DNA of 64,000 nucleotides from Hoeflea sp. 108 (lineage in GTDB: Bacteria; Pseudomonadota; Alphaproteobacteria; Rhizobiales; Rhizobiaceae), in assembly GCF_000372965.1 (NCBI RefSeq), contig NZ_KB890024.1:2048839-2112838 (forward strand). Direction: 5' to 3'. The notes beneath the pieces were generated by a model. It was given only the letters and a program-made list of their open reading frames with translations, was not told the DNA's origin and made no database searches. Position 1 is the stretch's first letter. Each line of letters starts with the position of its first letter. Shown here in pieces: positions 49,901 through 57,800 of the stretch. The position numbers and the translations under genes were made by a program.

Positions 49901-50741
49901 CCATCTTGGCCGCACGGCGCGTGGTACCGCCCGACTTGATGGCGCCGGCGGCGCGGTCGCCGATCTTGAGGAAGCTCATCAGGCCCGACGAACGGCCGCC
50001 GCCCGAAAGCTTTTCACCTTCGCCACGCAGATGCGAGAAGTTCGAGCCGGTGCCCGAGCCGTATTTGAACAGGCGCGCCTCGCGCACCCACAGGTCCATG
50101 ATGCCGCCCTCGTTGACGAGGTCGTCGGCGACCGACTGGATGAAGCAGGCATGCGGCTGCGGGTGTTCGTAGGACGACTTCGACTTGGTCAGCTTGCCGG
50201 TGAAGGGGTCGACATAGAAGTGGCCCTGGCCAGGGCCGTCGATGCCATAGGCCCAGTGCAGGCCGGTGTTGAACCACTGCGGCGAGTTCGGGGCCACGCG
50301 CTGGGTGGCGAGCATGTAGGCGAGTTCGTCGCGGAAGGCCAGCGCATCGGCCTCGCTCTTGAAGTAGCCGCCCTTCCAGCCCCAATAGGTCCAGGTGCCG
50401 GCGAGACGGTCGAAGACCTGACGGGCGTCGGTCTCGGAGCCGTAGCGCTCGTTTTCGGGCAGCTTGGCAAGCTCGGCCTCGTCGGCAACCGACCGCCACA
50501 GGAAGGAGGGAACGTCGTTCTCCTCGACCTTCGTCAGACGCGCGGGAACGCCTGCCTTGCGGAAATACTTCTGGGCGAGGATGTCGGCCGCGACCTGGCT
50601 GAACTGGACGGGCACATCGATGTCGGCGAGCCGGAAGACGATCGATCCATCCGGATTCTTGATCTCGGAGATCGCCTTGCGGAACTCGATCTCCGCATAG
50701 GCCGATTGTCCATCCTTGGTGAAACGCCGCTCGATGCGCAT
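46932..50741 (-). CDS. nrdJ: Vitamin B12-dependent (class II) ribonucleoside-diphosphate reductase
   Basis: A 1269-residue class II reductase that makes deoxynucleotides with adenosylcobalamin as radical source. It is independent of oxygen for radical formation. Visible features include NSPQWFNTGLHWAYG near the N-terminus, SDPC-type substrate cysteines in the NPCSEYMFLDDTACNLASIN active-site region, QVIAPTGTIGLVMDCDTTGIEPD-type segments and a C-terminal zinc-ribbon-like tail with paired cysteines (CSECQNF, CEKCDTCG). The length is typical of alphaproteobacteria. No FixK box is present; NrdR-like palindromes lie upstream. Confidence 0.96.
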   Translation of the reverse strand: MRIERRFTKDGQSAYAEIEFRKAISEIKNPDGSIVFRLADIDVPVQFSQVAADILAQKYFRKAGVPARLTKVEENDVPSFLWRSVADEAELAKLPENERYGSETDARQVFDRLAGTWTYWGWKGGYFKSEADALAFRDELAYMLATQRVAPNSPQWFNTGLHWAYGIDGPGQGHFYVDPFTGKLTKSKSSYEHPQPHACFIQSVADDLVNEGGIMDLWVREARLFKYGSGTGSNFSHLRGEGEKLSGGGRSSGLMSFLKIGDRAAGAIKSGGTTRRAAKMVVVDADHPDIEAYIDWKVKEEQKVAALVTGSKIVRQHLTKIMAACVNCEGQDDDCFDPAVNTALKREIKAAKKNSVPENYIYRVIQFAKQGYTSIEFNTYDTDWDSEAYLTVSGQNSNNSVSLKDNFLRAVENDADWHLTARKDGKVLKTLKARDLWEKIGYAAWASADPGLHFNTTMNDWHTCASAGAIRASNPCSEYMFLDDTACNLASINLLPYRMQNGEIDIAAYEHTARLWTVVLEISVMMAQFPSKEIAKLSYEYRTLGLGYANIGGLLMTSGIPYDSEEGRAICGALTAIMTGVAYATSAEMASELGAFPDYERNAQNMLRVMRNHRRAAYGEAAGYEQLSVNPVPLVASDLKQQALVTHARAAWDRAIELGEKHGYRNAQATVIAPTGTIGLVMDCDTTGIEPDFALVKFKKLAGGGYFKIINRAVPEALRTLGYTESQIAEIEAYAVGHGNLNQASGINPSTLKAKGFTDEKIETLNAALKSAFDIKFVFNKWTLGEDFCRDVLGFTDAQLDDFSFEMLPALGFSKKDIEAANIHVCGAMTLEGAPFLKEEHLPVFDCANPCGKIGKRYLSVDSHILMMAAAQPFISGAISKTINMPNEATVEDCKSAYMLSWKLALKANALYRDGSKLSQPLNASLIADDADDEDDAVEALVAAPAAAKAVQVTEKIVERVIERLYREREKLPNRRKGYTQKAVVGGHKVYLRTGEFDDGRLGEIFIDMHKEGAAFRAMMNNFAISISLGLQYGVPLDEYVEAFTFTKFEPAGMVIGNDAIKNATSILDYVFRELAVSYLGRHDLAHVDQSDFDKTALGKGITEGKALPFSRGLTRGAPLKVVSGVIGNDPKGSATPASAPIKAAPTAFSGSNVRAISTGATVTALKSVSSELREEATAYKRDYEERAKELAEEITIDETTEETVTTSLFSDAAANEAAEAKKVAADRRAKSMLQGYTGNSCSECQNFTMVRNGTCEKCDTCGATSGCS

Positions 50742-50976
50742 CGGTCGATTTCCTTTTGTCTATATATAGCGTTTTTCGCAGGGAAATTCCCGTTGCTTGT
50801 GCGAAAGACGCGAGCCCGCTTTATCCGACTGCCCGCGCAGCCGGATGCCTTTTCCCGAGATGGCCGCTGCCGGACTGGAAAATCTCCTTGGGAAGGACTT
50901 TCCGCTCAAGCCTGCGACCCGTCCCGGGCCCGTCGAACTGAAACTTGGTTGCGATTCCCTCATGGAGGGACAACTC

Positions 50977-51022
50977 ACACTATCTAGCGCCAACGCTGCC
51001 TGCAAACACTAAATATAGTGTT
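50977..51022. promoter_or_regulatory. NrdR-like boxes upstream of nrdJ
   Basis: AACACTAAATATAGTGTT at 51005-51022 is a perfect palindrome (7-bp arms) resembling the NrdR box. A weaker copy, ACACTATCTAGCG, starts at 50977, about 30 bp away centre to centre, which is the usual pairing distance. Confidence 0.6.
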
Positions 51023-51382
51023 AACAGAAGATTTCCGCCAGTCCCCAATTTTTACCCGCCAACCCCTTGGCACCCGTAAAAACGCACGCTTCCGCGACCC
51101 GCCTGAGCGGGTGGAAATGCGAGCGATAACTCACGAAGCTGGGAAAAAGGACCGGCCTCAGAACTTTCCGGTCACACGCTCAACAAGCGCGCATGAGTCA
51201 TAAAAAGCGACTCGGGGGTGAACGTCAAGAAGTCGTTTATGCAGATTTTGTGACCCCAATATCTTGTGTGGGACAAGTGTGGATAACGGGGAGAATGACA
51301 CACCACCACGACGCCGGCGCGACACTGGCAGACAGCGAACATGACCCGGATCGCCGAACTCGGCACCCGCTTCTGCGGGCAG
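51023..51382. other. Noncoding region between nrdJ promoter and Nudix gene
   Basis: About 360 bases with no convincing gene. It contains one exact DnaA-type 9-mer TGTGGATAA at 51278-51286, which may be chance. Confidence 0.4.
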
Positions 51383-51874
51383 TCAGGCCGCGACCTTGCC
51401 GTGGGTGGCACCGAAGGTGGCGATGAGGCGACAGAGGTCCGGCTCGTTGACCATGCGCGACGCCTCTGATGGTGTGACCCACTTGCGCGTGCGCTGGCGT
51501 CGCTCTTTCCATTTTTCGGCGACCTTGCGTACTTCCAGCGGATAAACCAGCACCTCGCAGGCGACCTGCTCGCCGCCGGCAAGTTCCTTGACGTAGAAAT
51601 AGCGGCCGGCTTCCTGAGTGTCGACCGAACCGCTCAGGCCGGCCTCTTCGCTCGCCTCGCGGGCGGCGGTTTCACACAGGCGCTCGGATGTTTCGGGCCA
51701 ACCCTTGGGCAGGACCCAGCGCCCGGTGTCGCGGCTGGTGATCAGCATCACCTCTATGCCTGACGATGTTCGGTGCCAGGGCAGGGCGGCAACCTGTATT
51801 CGGCAAGGCGGCGCGCCGAACAGGCGGCGAATCCGCTCGAAAAGGTGGTTGTGATACGCAGGCTTCATAAGCAT
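51383..51874 (-). CDS. Nudix hydrolase (diphosphoinositol-polyphosphatase-like)
   Basis: A 163-residue Nudix protein with box GWPETSERLCETAAREASEE then AGL. WVLPKGWPE before the box and the KWKERRQRTRKWV tail point to the DIPP/ApnA hydrolase-like branch. The ATG at 51874 is preferred to the TTG at 51943, which would add a tail unlike the family. It likely hydrolyses dinucleoside polyphosphates or similar compounds. It is not linked to neighbours by operon structure. Confidence 0.87.
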   Translation of the reverse strand: MLMKPAYHNHLFERIRRLFGAPPCRIQVAALPWHRTSSGIEVMLITSRDTGRWVLPKGWPETSERLCETAAREASEEAGLSGSVDTQEAGRYFYVKELAGGEQVACEVLVYPLEVRKVAEKWKERRQRTRKWVTPSEASRMVNEPDLCRLIATFGATHGKVAA

Positions 51875-51984
51875 CGGCAGTCCCACCCGGTCAAAAGACT
51901 CAGTTGCCGTGTCACGAATTGTACGGTTAATCCTCCGTAACAAAAGTAAATAGATTGATAAGCAGACGCCCGGCGCGCATCGGC

Positions 51985-52075
51985 CCGAAAATCGAACCGA
52001 TTTTCGGAAAGCACGATGCGAAACCTAGGTTTTAAGAGCGTCCTATGCGCGTCCGAACAGGACGCGCGACGCTCT
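51985..52075. repeat. Rhizobial-type intergenic palindromic mosaic element
   Basis: CCGAAAATCG...CGATTTTCGG (51985-52007, 10-bp arms) is followed by the nested pair AGAGCGTC...GACGCTCT enclosing CGCGTCC...GGACGCG (52035-52075). Such elements recur between genes in Mesorhizobium-like genomes. Here it is between the Nudix and gpt genes. Confidence 0.7.
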
Positions 52076-52127
52076 AATGGCCGAGCGTCGATGCAATCTC
52101 AGGATTGGTTTCTGCCGGGCAGGGCGC

Positions 52128-52625
52128 TCAGCCCTTGTGGTCGTCGGCGATCGGCTTCTGGTAGGTGAAGCCCATGTCCCATGGGAAGTAGATCCAGGTG
52201 TCCTGCGACACCTCGGTGACGAAGGTGTCGACCAGCGGCCGGCCCTTGGGCTTGGCGTAGACGGTGGCGAAATGCGCTTTGGGCATCATGGCGCGCACGA
52301 TGGCTGCAGTCTTGCCTGTGTCGGTCAGGTCGTCGACGATCAGGATGCCTTCGCCTTCGCCCTCGAGCAGGGAGGGCGTGATCTCCTTCAGCACATGCAA
52401 CTGACCCTGCGCGGTGTAGTCGTGATAGGAGGCCACGCACACGCTCTCGATGACGCGGATGCCGAGTTCGCGCGAAATGATGGCTGCCGGCACCAGGCCG
52501 CCGCGGGTGATGCAGACGATCGCCTTCCACTCGCCATTAACGCCGGAGAGCCGCCAGGCGAGCGCGCGGGCGTCGCGGTGGAACTGATCCCACGAGACTG
52601 GAAAGGCTTTTTCGGGAAGGGACAT
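52128..52625 (-). CDS. gpt: Xanthine-guanine phosphoribosyltransferase
   Basis: A 165-residue type I PRTase. The PRPP loop is ILIVDDLTDTGKT, and CITRGGLVPAAIISRELGIR precedes it. WIYFPWDMGF near the end is diagnostic of Gpt enzymes that salvage xanthine, guanine and hypoxanthine. The overall length equals the usual Gpt. The gene is free-standing on the minus strand. Confidence 0.93.
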   Translation of the reverse strand: MSLPEKAFPVSWDQFHRDARALAWRLSGVNGEWKAIVCITRGGLVPAAIISRELGIRVIESVCVASYHDYTAQGQLHVLKEITPSLLEGEGEGILIVDDLTDTGKTAAIVRAMMPKAHFATVYAKPKGRPLVDTFVTEVSQDTWIYFPWDMGFTYQKPIADDHKG

Positions 52626-52719
52626 CGACGCGCACTCCGGCTCGGCGCGCCATCTGGCGCGGAAATAAGGGAATGCAGGCGGAATTAGCCGGAAAGCCCC
52701 GTCCTTGGCAAGGGCAGCT

Positions 52720-53094
52720 TCACTTCTCCTTCAGCAATCCTCGGAACACCTGTCCATCTGGGCCATATCTGCGGAGGCCGAGGTCACAGCCGACCGCACT
52801 GTGAACGAGACTGACCCAGGGCACGTAGCCAATCAGTGCCCTGTCAGCGGCATTCATTTCGACTTGCAGTTCACTGCGATGCTTTCCACCCAATTTGAAG
52901 TCGTCGCGTGACATGCCGGCGTCATTCAGGGCGGGGTCGAGCACGACGTCGTTCAACTTGATACCGCCACACAGTAGCGACAAAACTGTTGCTTCTGCGA
53001 GCTGCTTAACAGTCAGATTCGCTTCGCTGCCTCCTGCGCTTTCACAAGCAGTGACAGCAAGAACTGCTACCGACAGCAGAAATTGAGCTTTCAT
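52720..53094 (-). CDS. Putative small lipoprotein, unknown function
   Basis: A 124-residue protein with a lipoprotein-type signal (SVAVLAVTAC, lipobox Cys17) and a soluble domain containing further cysteines (SLLCGGIKLND, SAVGCDLGLRRYG). They could form a disulfide in the periplasm. I do not recognise a family. It lies between gpt and a universal stress protein gene, with no shared promoter apparent. Confidence 0.65.
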   Translation of the reverse strand: MKAQFLLSVAVLAVTACESAGGSEANLTVKQLAEATVLSLLCGGIKLNDVVLDPALNDAGMSRDDFKLGGKHRSELQVEMNAADRALIGYVPWVSLVHSAVGCDLGLRRYGPDGQVFRGLLKEK

Positions 53095-53178
53095 CGAGAA
53101 CCTCAGAACTCACTTGTGTCTACCCAATTCAAGTGCAGATGCAAGGACTCCGGATATCCTCCAATCAACCAACTTGCA

Positions 53179-54018
53179 CTACCGCGACAGCAGGATCGCA
53201 ACGTCGCCTGCCTGCAGCACGCTGCGGGTGACGCCGCCAAACAGGAATTCGCGCAGCCACGAATGGCTGTAGGCGCCCATCACCAAAAGGTCGGCGCCGG
53301 TCTCCACGATTTTCTGGTGGATCACCGCATCGACTGTGTGCCCACGTGAATCCTGAACGCTGACCGATACCTTGGCGCCGTGGCGGGCAAAGGCTGCGGC
53401 GATCTCGGCGCCGGCGGCGTCCGAACTCTGAGAGGCCGTTTCGACCGGGTCGACGACCAGGATCTCGGTCTGTTCGGCCTCGATGATGAAAGGAAGGGCA
53501 TCGAAGGCGGCGCGTGCCGCCTCGCGGCTGCCGTTCCAGGCGATCAGGATGTGGCGGAAAGTCGAGATCAGCGGCGCCGAGTGCGGCACGACCAGAACCG
53601 GCCGGCCCGCCTCGTAGATCAGGGAGTCAATGTCGGCTGCGAGCGAATCCTTGGCGTCGGGGGCAGCCTGCGAAACGATGACCAGATCGGCGCAGCGGGC
53701 GCTGTCGACGCCTGAAAGAGCGCTGTCGCCGGAGAAGCTCTCGAAGCTGCGCCATTCGAACGACACGCCTGAGGTTTCGATGCGGTTCAGGAAGGCCTTC
53801 TGAATCTTTTCGGCCCGCTCCTTGCAGAGCTCGGAATTGGCCTGGATGAATTCGGTGTCGGGGAAGCCCACAGCGGTCGTGTAGGGCATGGCCAGCGCCT
53901 CGGCGTGAACGCCGATCAGGTGGCTTTCGTGACGCTCGGCAAAGGGAATGGCCACATCGAGCACGCGCGCGACATCGCGCTCGCTCTGGATGATGGCGAC
54001 AATGGTCTTGAACGGCAT
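53179..54018 (-). CDS. Tandem-domain universal stress protein (satellite of the island)
   Basis: A 279-residue two-domain Usp starting PFKTIVAIIQSERDVARVLD. Its nucleotide loop GAYSHSWLREFLFGG has Ser in place of the second Gly, so ATP binding may be altered. It lies 6.8 kb outside the island in DNA of more even high G+C character. A one-mismatch FNR-type box is centred 78 bp before its ATG, which suggests membership of the same regulon. Confidence 0.92.
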   Translation of the reverse strand: MPFKTIVAIIQSERDVARVLDVAIPFAERHESHLIGVHAEALAMPYTTAVGFPDTEFIQANSELCKERAEKIQKAFLNRIETSGVSFEWRSFESFSGDSALSGVDSARCADLVIVSQAAPDAKDSLAADIDSLIYEAGRPVLVVPHSAPLISTFRHILIAWNGSREAARAAFDALPFIIEAEQTEILVVDPVETASQSSDAAGAEIAAAFARHGAKVSVSVQDSRGHTVDAVIHQKIVETGADLLVMGAYSHSWLREFLFGGVTRSVLQAGDVAILLSR

Positions 54019-54089
54019 GGAACCCTCCTTTGCGTGAGCTCAAAGAGCGCTCAGCAAAGAAACACTATCATGGCCGTACTTGTTCCAAT

Positions 54090-54103
54090 GTGACCTGGAT
54101 CAA
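54090..54103. promoter_or_regulatory. FNR/FixK-like box for usp (54018, minus), one mismatch
   Basis: Plus-strand GTGACCTGGATCAA; minus-strand TTGATCCAGGTCAC. It is centred 78 bp upstream of the Usp start. Confidence 0.55.
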
Positions 54104-54136
54104 GTCCTTGGTATCAAGTCTCCGGGATGAAAGCGT

Positions 54137-54880
54137 TCAGGCAGCCTTGGCCAGGTCGGCGAGCATCGCCTCGATGGCTTCCCGCGCGGCGTCCATCGCG
54201 TCCTTGGAGCGCGAGCGCACAACGAGTTCCGTCCAGAACTTGCCGTCGAGATATTTCGGGTAGGAGCCGATGATGGTGTCGGGATGGGCCTTCTGGATTT
54301 CGGCGAGCGGACCGCCGATGGTGCCTTCGCCATAGGGGCAGGGCACAGTGGTCGAGAGCAGCTTGGTGCCGGTCTTGAGCGTCGGCACGACATTGTCGAG
54401 CATCGCCTGGAAGATCGACGGCACGCCTGCCATGACATGAACGTTGCCGATGCGGAAGCCGGGCGCTACCGACACCGGGTTGTCGATGAGGTCTGCGCCG
54501 CGCGGCATGCGCGCCATGCGCTTGCGCGCCTCCGAGAATTCCATGCCGCGCGAGGCGTAGTTGGCTTCGAGCATGGCATAGGCGCGCGGCTCGTATTCGC
54601 AGGGCACGCCGAAGGCCTTGGAGATGGAATCGGCGGTGATGTCGTCATGCGTCGGGCCGATTCCGCCGGTGGTAAAGACATAGGTGTTGCGCGCGCGCAC
54701 CGCATTGACCGCGGCGGCGATCTCGTCCTCTTCGTCAGGAACGATACGCACTTCCTTCAGGTCGATGCCGATGGCCGTCATCACGTCGGCAAGGTGGCCG
54801 ATATTCTTGTCCTTGGTCCGGCCCGACAGGATCTCGTCGCCGATGACGACCATTGCTGCGGTGACGATATCAGCCATCTC
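54137..54880 (-). CDS. Molybdopterin-binding-domain protein (CinA/MoaB N-terminal type)
   Basis: A 247-residue protein of the MoCF_biosynth/CinA N-terminal family. It begins AAMVVIGDEILSGRTKDKN, continues VRARNTYVFTTGGIGPTHDD and carries PGFRIGNVHVMAGVPSIFQAM later. The C-terminal nicotinamide-deamidase part of full CinA is absent. Members bind molybdopterin-like ligands or hydrolyse pyridine nucleotides. The ATG at 54880 matches the family start; the frame reaches 54943 without likeness. It is divergent from wrbA. Confidence 0.87.
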   Translation of the reverse strand, partial: EMADIVTAAMVVIGDEILSGRTKDKNIGHLADVMTAIGIDLKEVRIVPDEEDEIAAAVNAVRARNTYVFTTGGIGPTHDDITADSISKAFGVPCEYEPRAYAMLEANYASRGMEFSEARKRMARMPRGADLIDNPVSVAPGFRIGNVHVMAGVPSIFQAMLDNVVPTLKTGTKLLSTTVPCPYGEGTIGGPLAEIQKAHPDTIIGSYPKYLDGKFWTELVVRSRSKDAMDAAREAIEAMLADLAKAA

Positions 54881-55056
54881 GGGTGCTCCATTGTCGGCTG
54901 AAGTCAGATACCGCTGCGCGCGCAAGCGGGCAATGGTCTGCATTCAGTGAACGATGCGTCACGAATGGCGATCTTTCATTGAACGGCCGTTGCGTTACAT
55001 CTTGGGGCAGCCGCCGACCCAAGACGGCGCAACGAGATTTTCCCCTGGAGTTTGAA

Positions 55057-55686
55057 ATGGCTAAGATTCTTGTTCTCTACTATTCGAGCTGGGGCCACAT
55101 GGAGCAGATGGCCAAGGCCGCTGCCGAGGGTGCCCGTGCTGGCGGCGCCGATGTGACCATCAAGCGCGTTCCCGAGCTGGTGCCCGAGGCCGTTGCCAAG
55201 GCCGCCTACTACAAGCTCGACCAGGAAGCGCCGATCGCCGATCCGCTTGAGCTGGCCGACTATGACGGCATCATCATCGGCACCGCCACCCGCTACGGCA
55301 CGATGGCGTCGCAGATGAAGAACTTCCTCGACCAGACTGGCCCGCTCTGGGCCAAGGGTGCTCTGCTCGACAAGGTCGGCTCGGTTATGGTTTCGACCGC
55401 GACCCAGCATGGCGGCGCCGAGCTCGCCCTCATCAACGCCCAGATCCACCTGCAGCACCACGGCATGGTCATCGTGCCGCTGTCCTATGCCTACCAGGGC
55501 CAGATGGGCAATGACGTGGTCCGTGGCGGCGCGCCTTACGGCATGACCACCACTTCCGATGGCGACGGCTCGCGTCAGCCTTCGGCCCAGGAGCTGGAAG
55601 GCGCTCACTTCCAGGGCAAGCGTGTGGCCGAGATCACCGTTCGCCTGCACGGCAAGGGCACCAATGCAGCGAAGGAAGTCGCATAA
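55057..55686 (+). CDS. wrbA: NAD(P)H:quinone oxidoreductase WrbA
   Basis: A 209-residue flavodoxin-like enzyme with the typical AKILVLYYSSWGHMEQMA start, GTATRYGTMASQMKNFLDQT for FMN binding and a GAPYGMTT...DGSRQPSAQELEGA C-terminal region. It reduces quinones by two electrons and protects against redox stress. CTGGAG precedes the ATG at 55057; longer frames upstream are rejected. A strong terminator follows. Confidence 0.96.
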   Translation: MAKILVLYYSSWGHMEQMAKAAAEGARAGGADVTIKRVPELVPEAVAKAAYYKLDQEAPIADPLELADYDGIIIGTATRYGTMASQMKNFLDQTGPLWAKGALLDKVGSVMVSTATQHGGAELALINAQIHLQHHGMVIVPLSYAYQGQMGNDVVRGGAPYGMTTTSDGDGSRQPSAQELEGAHFQGKRVAEITVRLHGKGTNAAKEVA

Positions 55687-55712
55687 CAGACTGAAATAGT
55701 ACAGCTATTCGG

Positions 55713-55740
55713 AACGGGCGGTCGCAAGGCCGCCCGTTTT
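55713..55740 (+). terminator. Rho-independent terminator of wrbA
   Basis: AACGGGCGG / CCGCCCGTT stem at 55713-55721 and 55730-55738, followed by a T-run (TTTT). It lies 27 bp after the wrbA stop. Confidence 0.85.
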
Positions 55741-55813
55741 GCGTTGGCGTGGGGTTTGCCCTGATCTCCGCCGCGGTTAAGCTTGGCATCGCTTTGTCGC
55801 AGGATGCTTCGTC

Positions 55814-56785
55814 GTGCTTGGCTCTATTGTCTTCTGGTTCGGAACGATTGCGGTGCTGGTTGCGGCATTCGCCGCCGGCTATTTCGTTTTGGCGACGCGT
55901 CGCATCGCCGGCGAGGCCGAACGCGCCGTGCCTGCCTCGGGACAATTCCTCGCTCTCGGCCGCCACCGCATTCATTATGTCGAACAGGGGCAGGGCCGTC
56001 CCATCCTGTTCCTCCACGGCCTCGGCGGCCAGCTTCACCACTTTCGCCACACCCTGTTCGGCCGGCTCGGCGGTGACTTTCACCTTGTTGCAATCGACAG
56101 GCCGGGGTCCGGCTATTCGGCACGGCCAGCAGAATTTTCGGGCAGCCTGACAGAGCAGGCGAGGCTCGTGCGCGACTTCATCGCGGCCAAGGGGCTGGAA
56201 AGGCCGCTCATTGTCGGCCACTCGCTTGGCGGTGCCGTGGCCCTGGCGCTGGCGCTGGACCATCCGGACAGCATGTCCGGATTGGCGCTTTTGTCGCCGC
56301 TGACTCATGTCGAAGACGAACTGCGCCCCGAGTTCCGCTCGCTCTATGTGCGTTCGTCTTGGCTGAGGCATCTTCTCGCCAACACGATCTGGGTGCCTAC
56401 CTCGCTCAAATATGCGCCGTTGACGCTGGCCTTTGTTTTCGGGCCGCAGCAGCCGACCAAGGACTATGCCATCGGCGGCGGCGGCCTCGCCGGGCTCAGG
56501 CCGAGCCATATCTATGCGACGTCTTCCGACCTGGTGGCGATCGAGCAGGATCTCGCGAGCCTTGAAGCCCGCTATGAGGAACTGAAGATGCCCGTGGGCG
56601 TACTGTTCGGCACGGCGGATCGGGTGATCGACTATCGTCTCAACGCCGAGCCGCTGGTCGGCCGCATCGGCAATCTCGAGCTTGAACTTGTCGACGGGCT
56701 GGGCCACATGCCGCAATTCATCGAGCCGCAGCGCGTCGACACCTTCATCAGGCGGATCGCCGCGCGGGCCTTCGCCGTGGTCTGA
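55814..56785 (+). CDS. Membrane-anchored alpha/beta hydrolase
   Basis: A 323-residue protein with one N-terminal hydrophobic helix (about residues 5-27) and an alpha/beta-hydrolase fold. The oxyanion region is ILFLHGLGGQ, the nucleophile elbow GHSLGG, the acid region LFGTADRVIDY and the histidine region DGLGHMPQF. The start is a GTG at 55814. The substrate is unknown; the anchor suggests a membrane-facing lipase/esterase role. Confidence 0.87.
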   Translation: MLGSIVFWFGTIAVLVAAFAAGYFVLATRRIAGEAERAVPASGQFLALGRHRIHYVEQGQGRPILFLHGLGGQLHHFRHTLFGRLGGDFHLVAIDRPGSGYSARPAEFSGSLTEQARLVRDFIAAKGLERPLIVGHSLGGAVALALALDHPDSMSGLALLSPLTHVEDELRPEFRSLYVRSSWLRHLLANTIWVPTSLKYAPLTLAFVFGPQQPTKDYAIGGGGLAGLRPSHIYATSSDLVAIEQDLASLEARYEELKMPVGVLFGTADRVIDYRLNAEPLVGRIGNLELELVDGLGHMPQFIEPQRVDTFIRRIAARAFAVV

Positions 56786-56881
56786 AACAGTGGCCTAGGC
56801 GGAGCCATGCGTCAGCACGGATGTGCAAAGTCTGCTCCAGGTGCTTGAATCTACAGCCAAGCCCGCTTCCAGGTCGATGCG

Positions 56882-57121
56882 TCAGTCGGAGATTTCGGTT
56901 TCCGGCCGATCGTCGCCCTTGGCGACTTCGTCGTGCCATTGGCCGTCCGAATCCTCATACTGGATGCCATCGGTCGCGCCGGCGACGCGCTGTTCGGCGG
57001 CGGCAGTTTCGGCCGCGCGCAATGCGGCTTCATGGGTCGGAAAGGTCTCTGAAAAGGTACCGCCGACCTTGTAGGCCCAGCCGCTGTCGTGCTGGACTAT
57101 TTCATAGACGAGCTTTGCCAT
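56882..57121 (-). CDS. DUF2188-like small protein
   Basis: A 79-residue acidic protein of the DUF2188 type (YEIVQHDSGWAYKVGGTFSE, then THEAALRAAETAAAEQR and a YEDSDGQWHDE tail). It has one domain of a three-stranded sheet plus helix. GAGGG lies eight bases upstream of the ATG at 57121; an earlier in-frame ATG at 57127 is possible. The function is unknown. Confidence 0.75.
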   Translation of the reverse strand: MAKLVYEIVQHDSGWAYKVGGTFSETFPTHEAALRAAETAAAEQRVAGATDGIQYEDSDGQWHDEVAKGDDRPETEISD

Positions 57122-57282
57122 CGTCATCCCTCTGAAGACAGTGCTCTCGCGATGCGGGGCTTGGCAGGCTTCAGGCGACGCCAACAGCGCCGGCACCAAC
57201 ACCCGTCCGGAAGGGCATGCCCATCAACGCTGGGACCGACAATTCGTTGCATCGGCGTTGAGGAAAATCGGGCCTGTTTCGG

Positions 57283-57399
57283 TCAGAGCGGGACGATGGA
57301 GAAGACCACGAAGACCCCGCAGATGGCGGCGGCAAGACCGAACCAGGCGCTGGGGTGCTTTTCCCAGAAATGCGGCGCACGTTCCCAATTGTACTGCAT
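57283..57399 (-). CDS. 38-residue single-span membrane protein
   Basis: Thirty-eight codons beginning QYNWERAPHFWEKHPSAWFG and then one hydrophobic helix (LAAAICGVFVVFSIVPL). An excellent GAGGGGAG ribosome-binding site precedes the ATG. Its composition (charged aromatic N-terminus, single helix) is that of genuine bacterial small membrane proteins. The function is unknown. It is too short for most gene callers. Confidence 0.65.
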   Translation of the reverse strand: MQYNWERAPHFWEKHPSAWFGLAAAICGVFVVFSIVPL

Positions 57400-57628
57400 A
57401 CGCAACTCCCCTCTTACTCCCACCCGGTCAAGTTGTATGGCGTGGCGTAGCGCTCTGCAATTTGCCGGTGCATTTTTACCCAGCGAAAAGCGCGCCGAAG
57501 TGGTAATTTTGCAACTGAGGTGAAGGAGACCGGCGCGGCGGCCTCACTGAGGGTTTTTGCACAACCTGTCGCACGACTTGCACAACGCAGGTTGACGGGC
57601 CCCCATAAGTAATTGAATACAAAGGCGC

Positions 57629-57713
57629 GCGGACGTGGCGGAACTGGTAGACGCAAGGGACTTAAAATCCCTCAGCCTCGGCTATGCGGGTTCGATCCCC
57701 GCCGTCCGCACCA
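57629..57713 (+). tRNA. tRNA-Leu (anticodon UAA)
   Basis: An 85-base gene with a 7-bp acceptor stem (GCGGACG/CGTCCGC), an anticodon loop CTTAAAA giving UAA, a variable arm as in leucine tRNAs, the T-loop GTTCGATCC and an encoded CCA end. It decodes UUA. Confidence 0.97.
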
Positions 57714-57800
57714 TGTCCACGGACGTGGAACTGCCACGGGCAGAATACGTCACAGCCAGCGCATCCGGGCAATAGCCAAAGTCCCGGCACGCGCTGTCAG

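Noticed and set aside
49209..50987. 592-codon open frame on the plus strand
   Set aside because: It is exactly antisense to nrdJ, whose protein is full length and conserved. High-GC codon bias opens the opposite frame.
50742..51030. Cobalamin riboswitch before nrdJ
   Set aside because: No B12-box-like sequence or suitable long structured leader was found.
51278..51286. DnaA box TGTGGATAA upstream of nrdJ
   Set aside because: A single 9-base match is near chance frequency and lies more than 500 bp from the start codon, so I do not claim DnaA control.
55634..56716. 360-codon open frame on the minus strand
   Set aside because: It is antisense to the alpha/beta hydrolase and crosses the wrbA terminator.
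57629..57713. tRNA-Leu as an attachment site for the island
   Set aside because: The tRNA lies 11 kb outside the island, and no duplicated tRNA 3' end was seen at either island edge.
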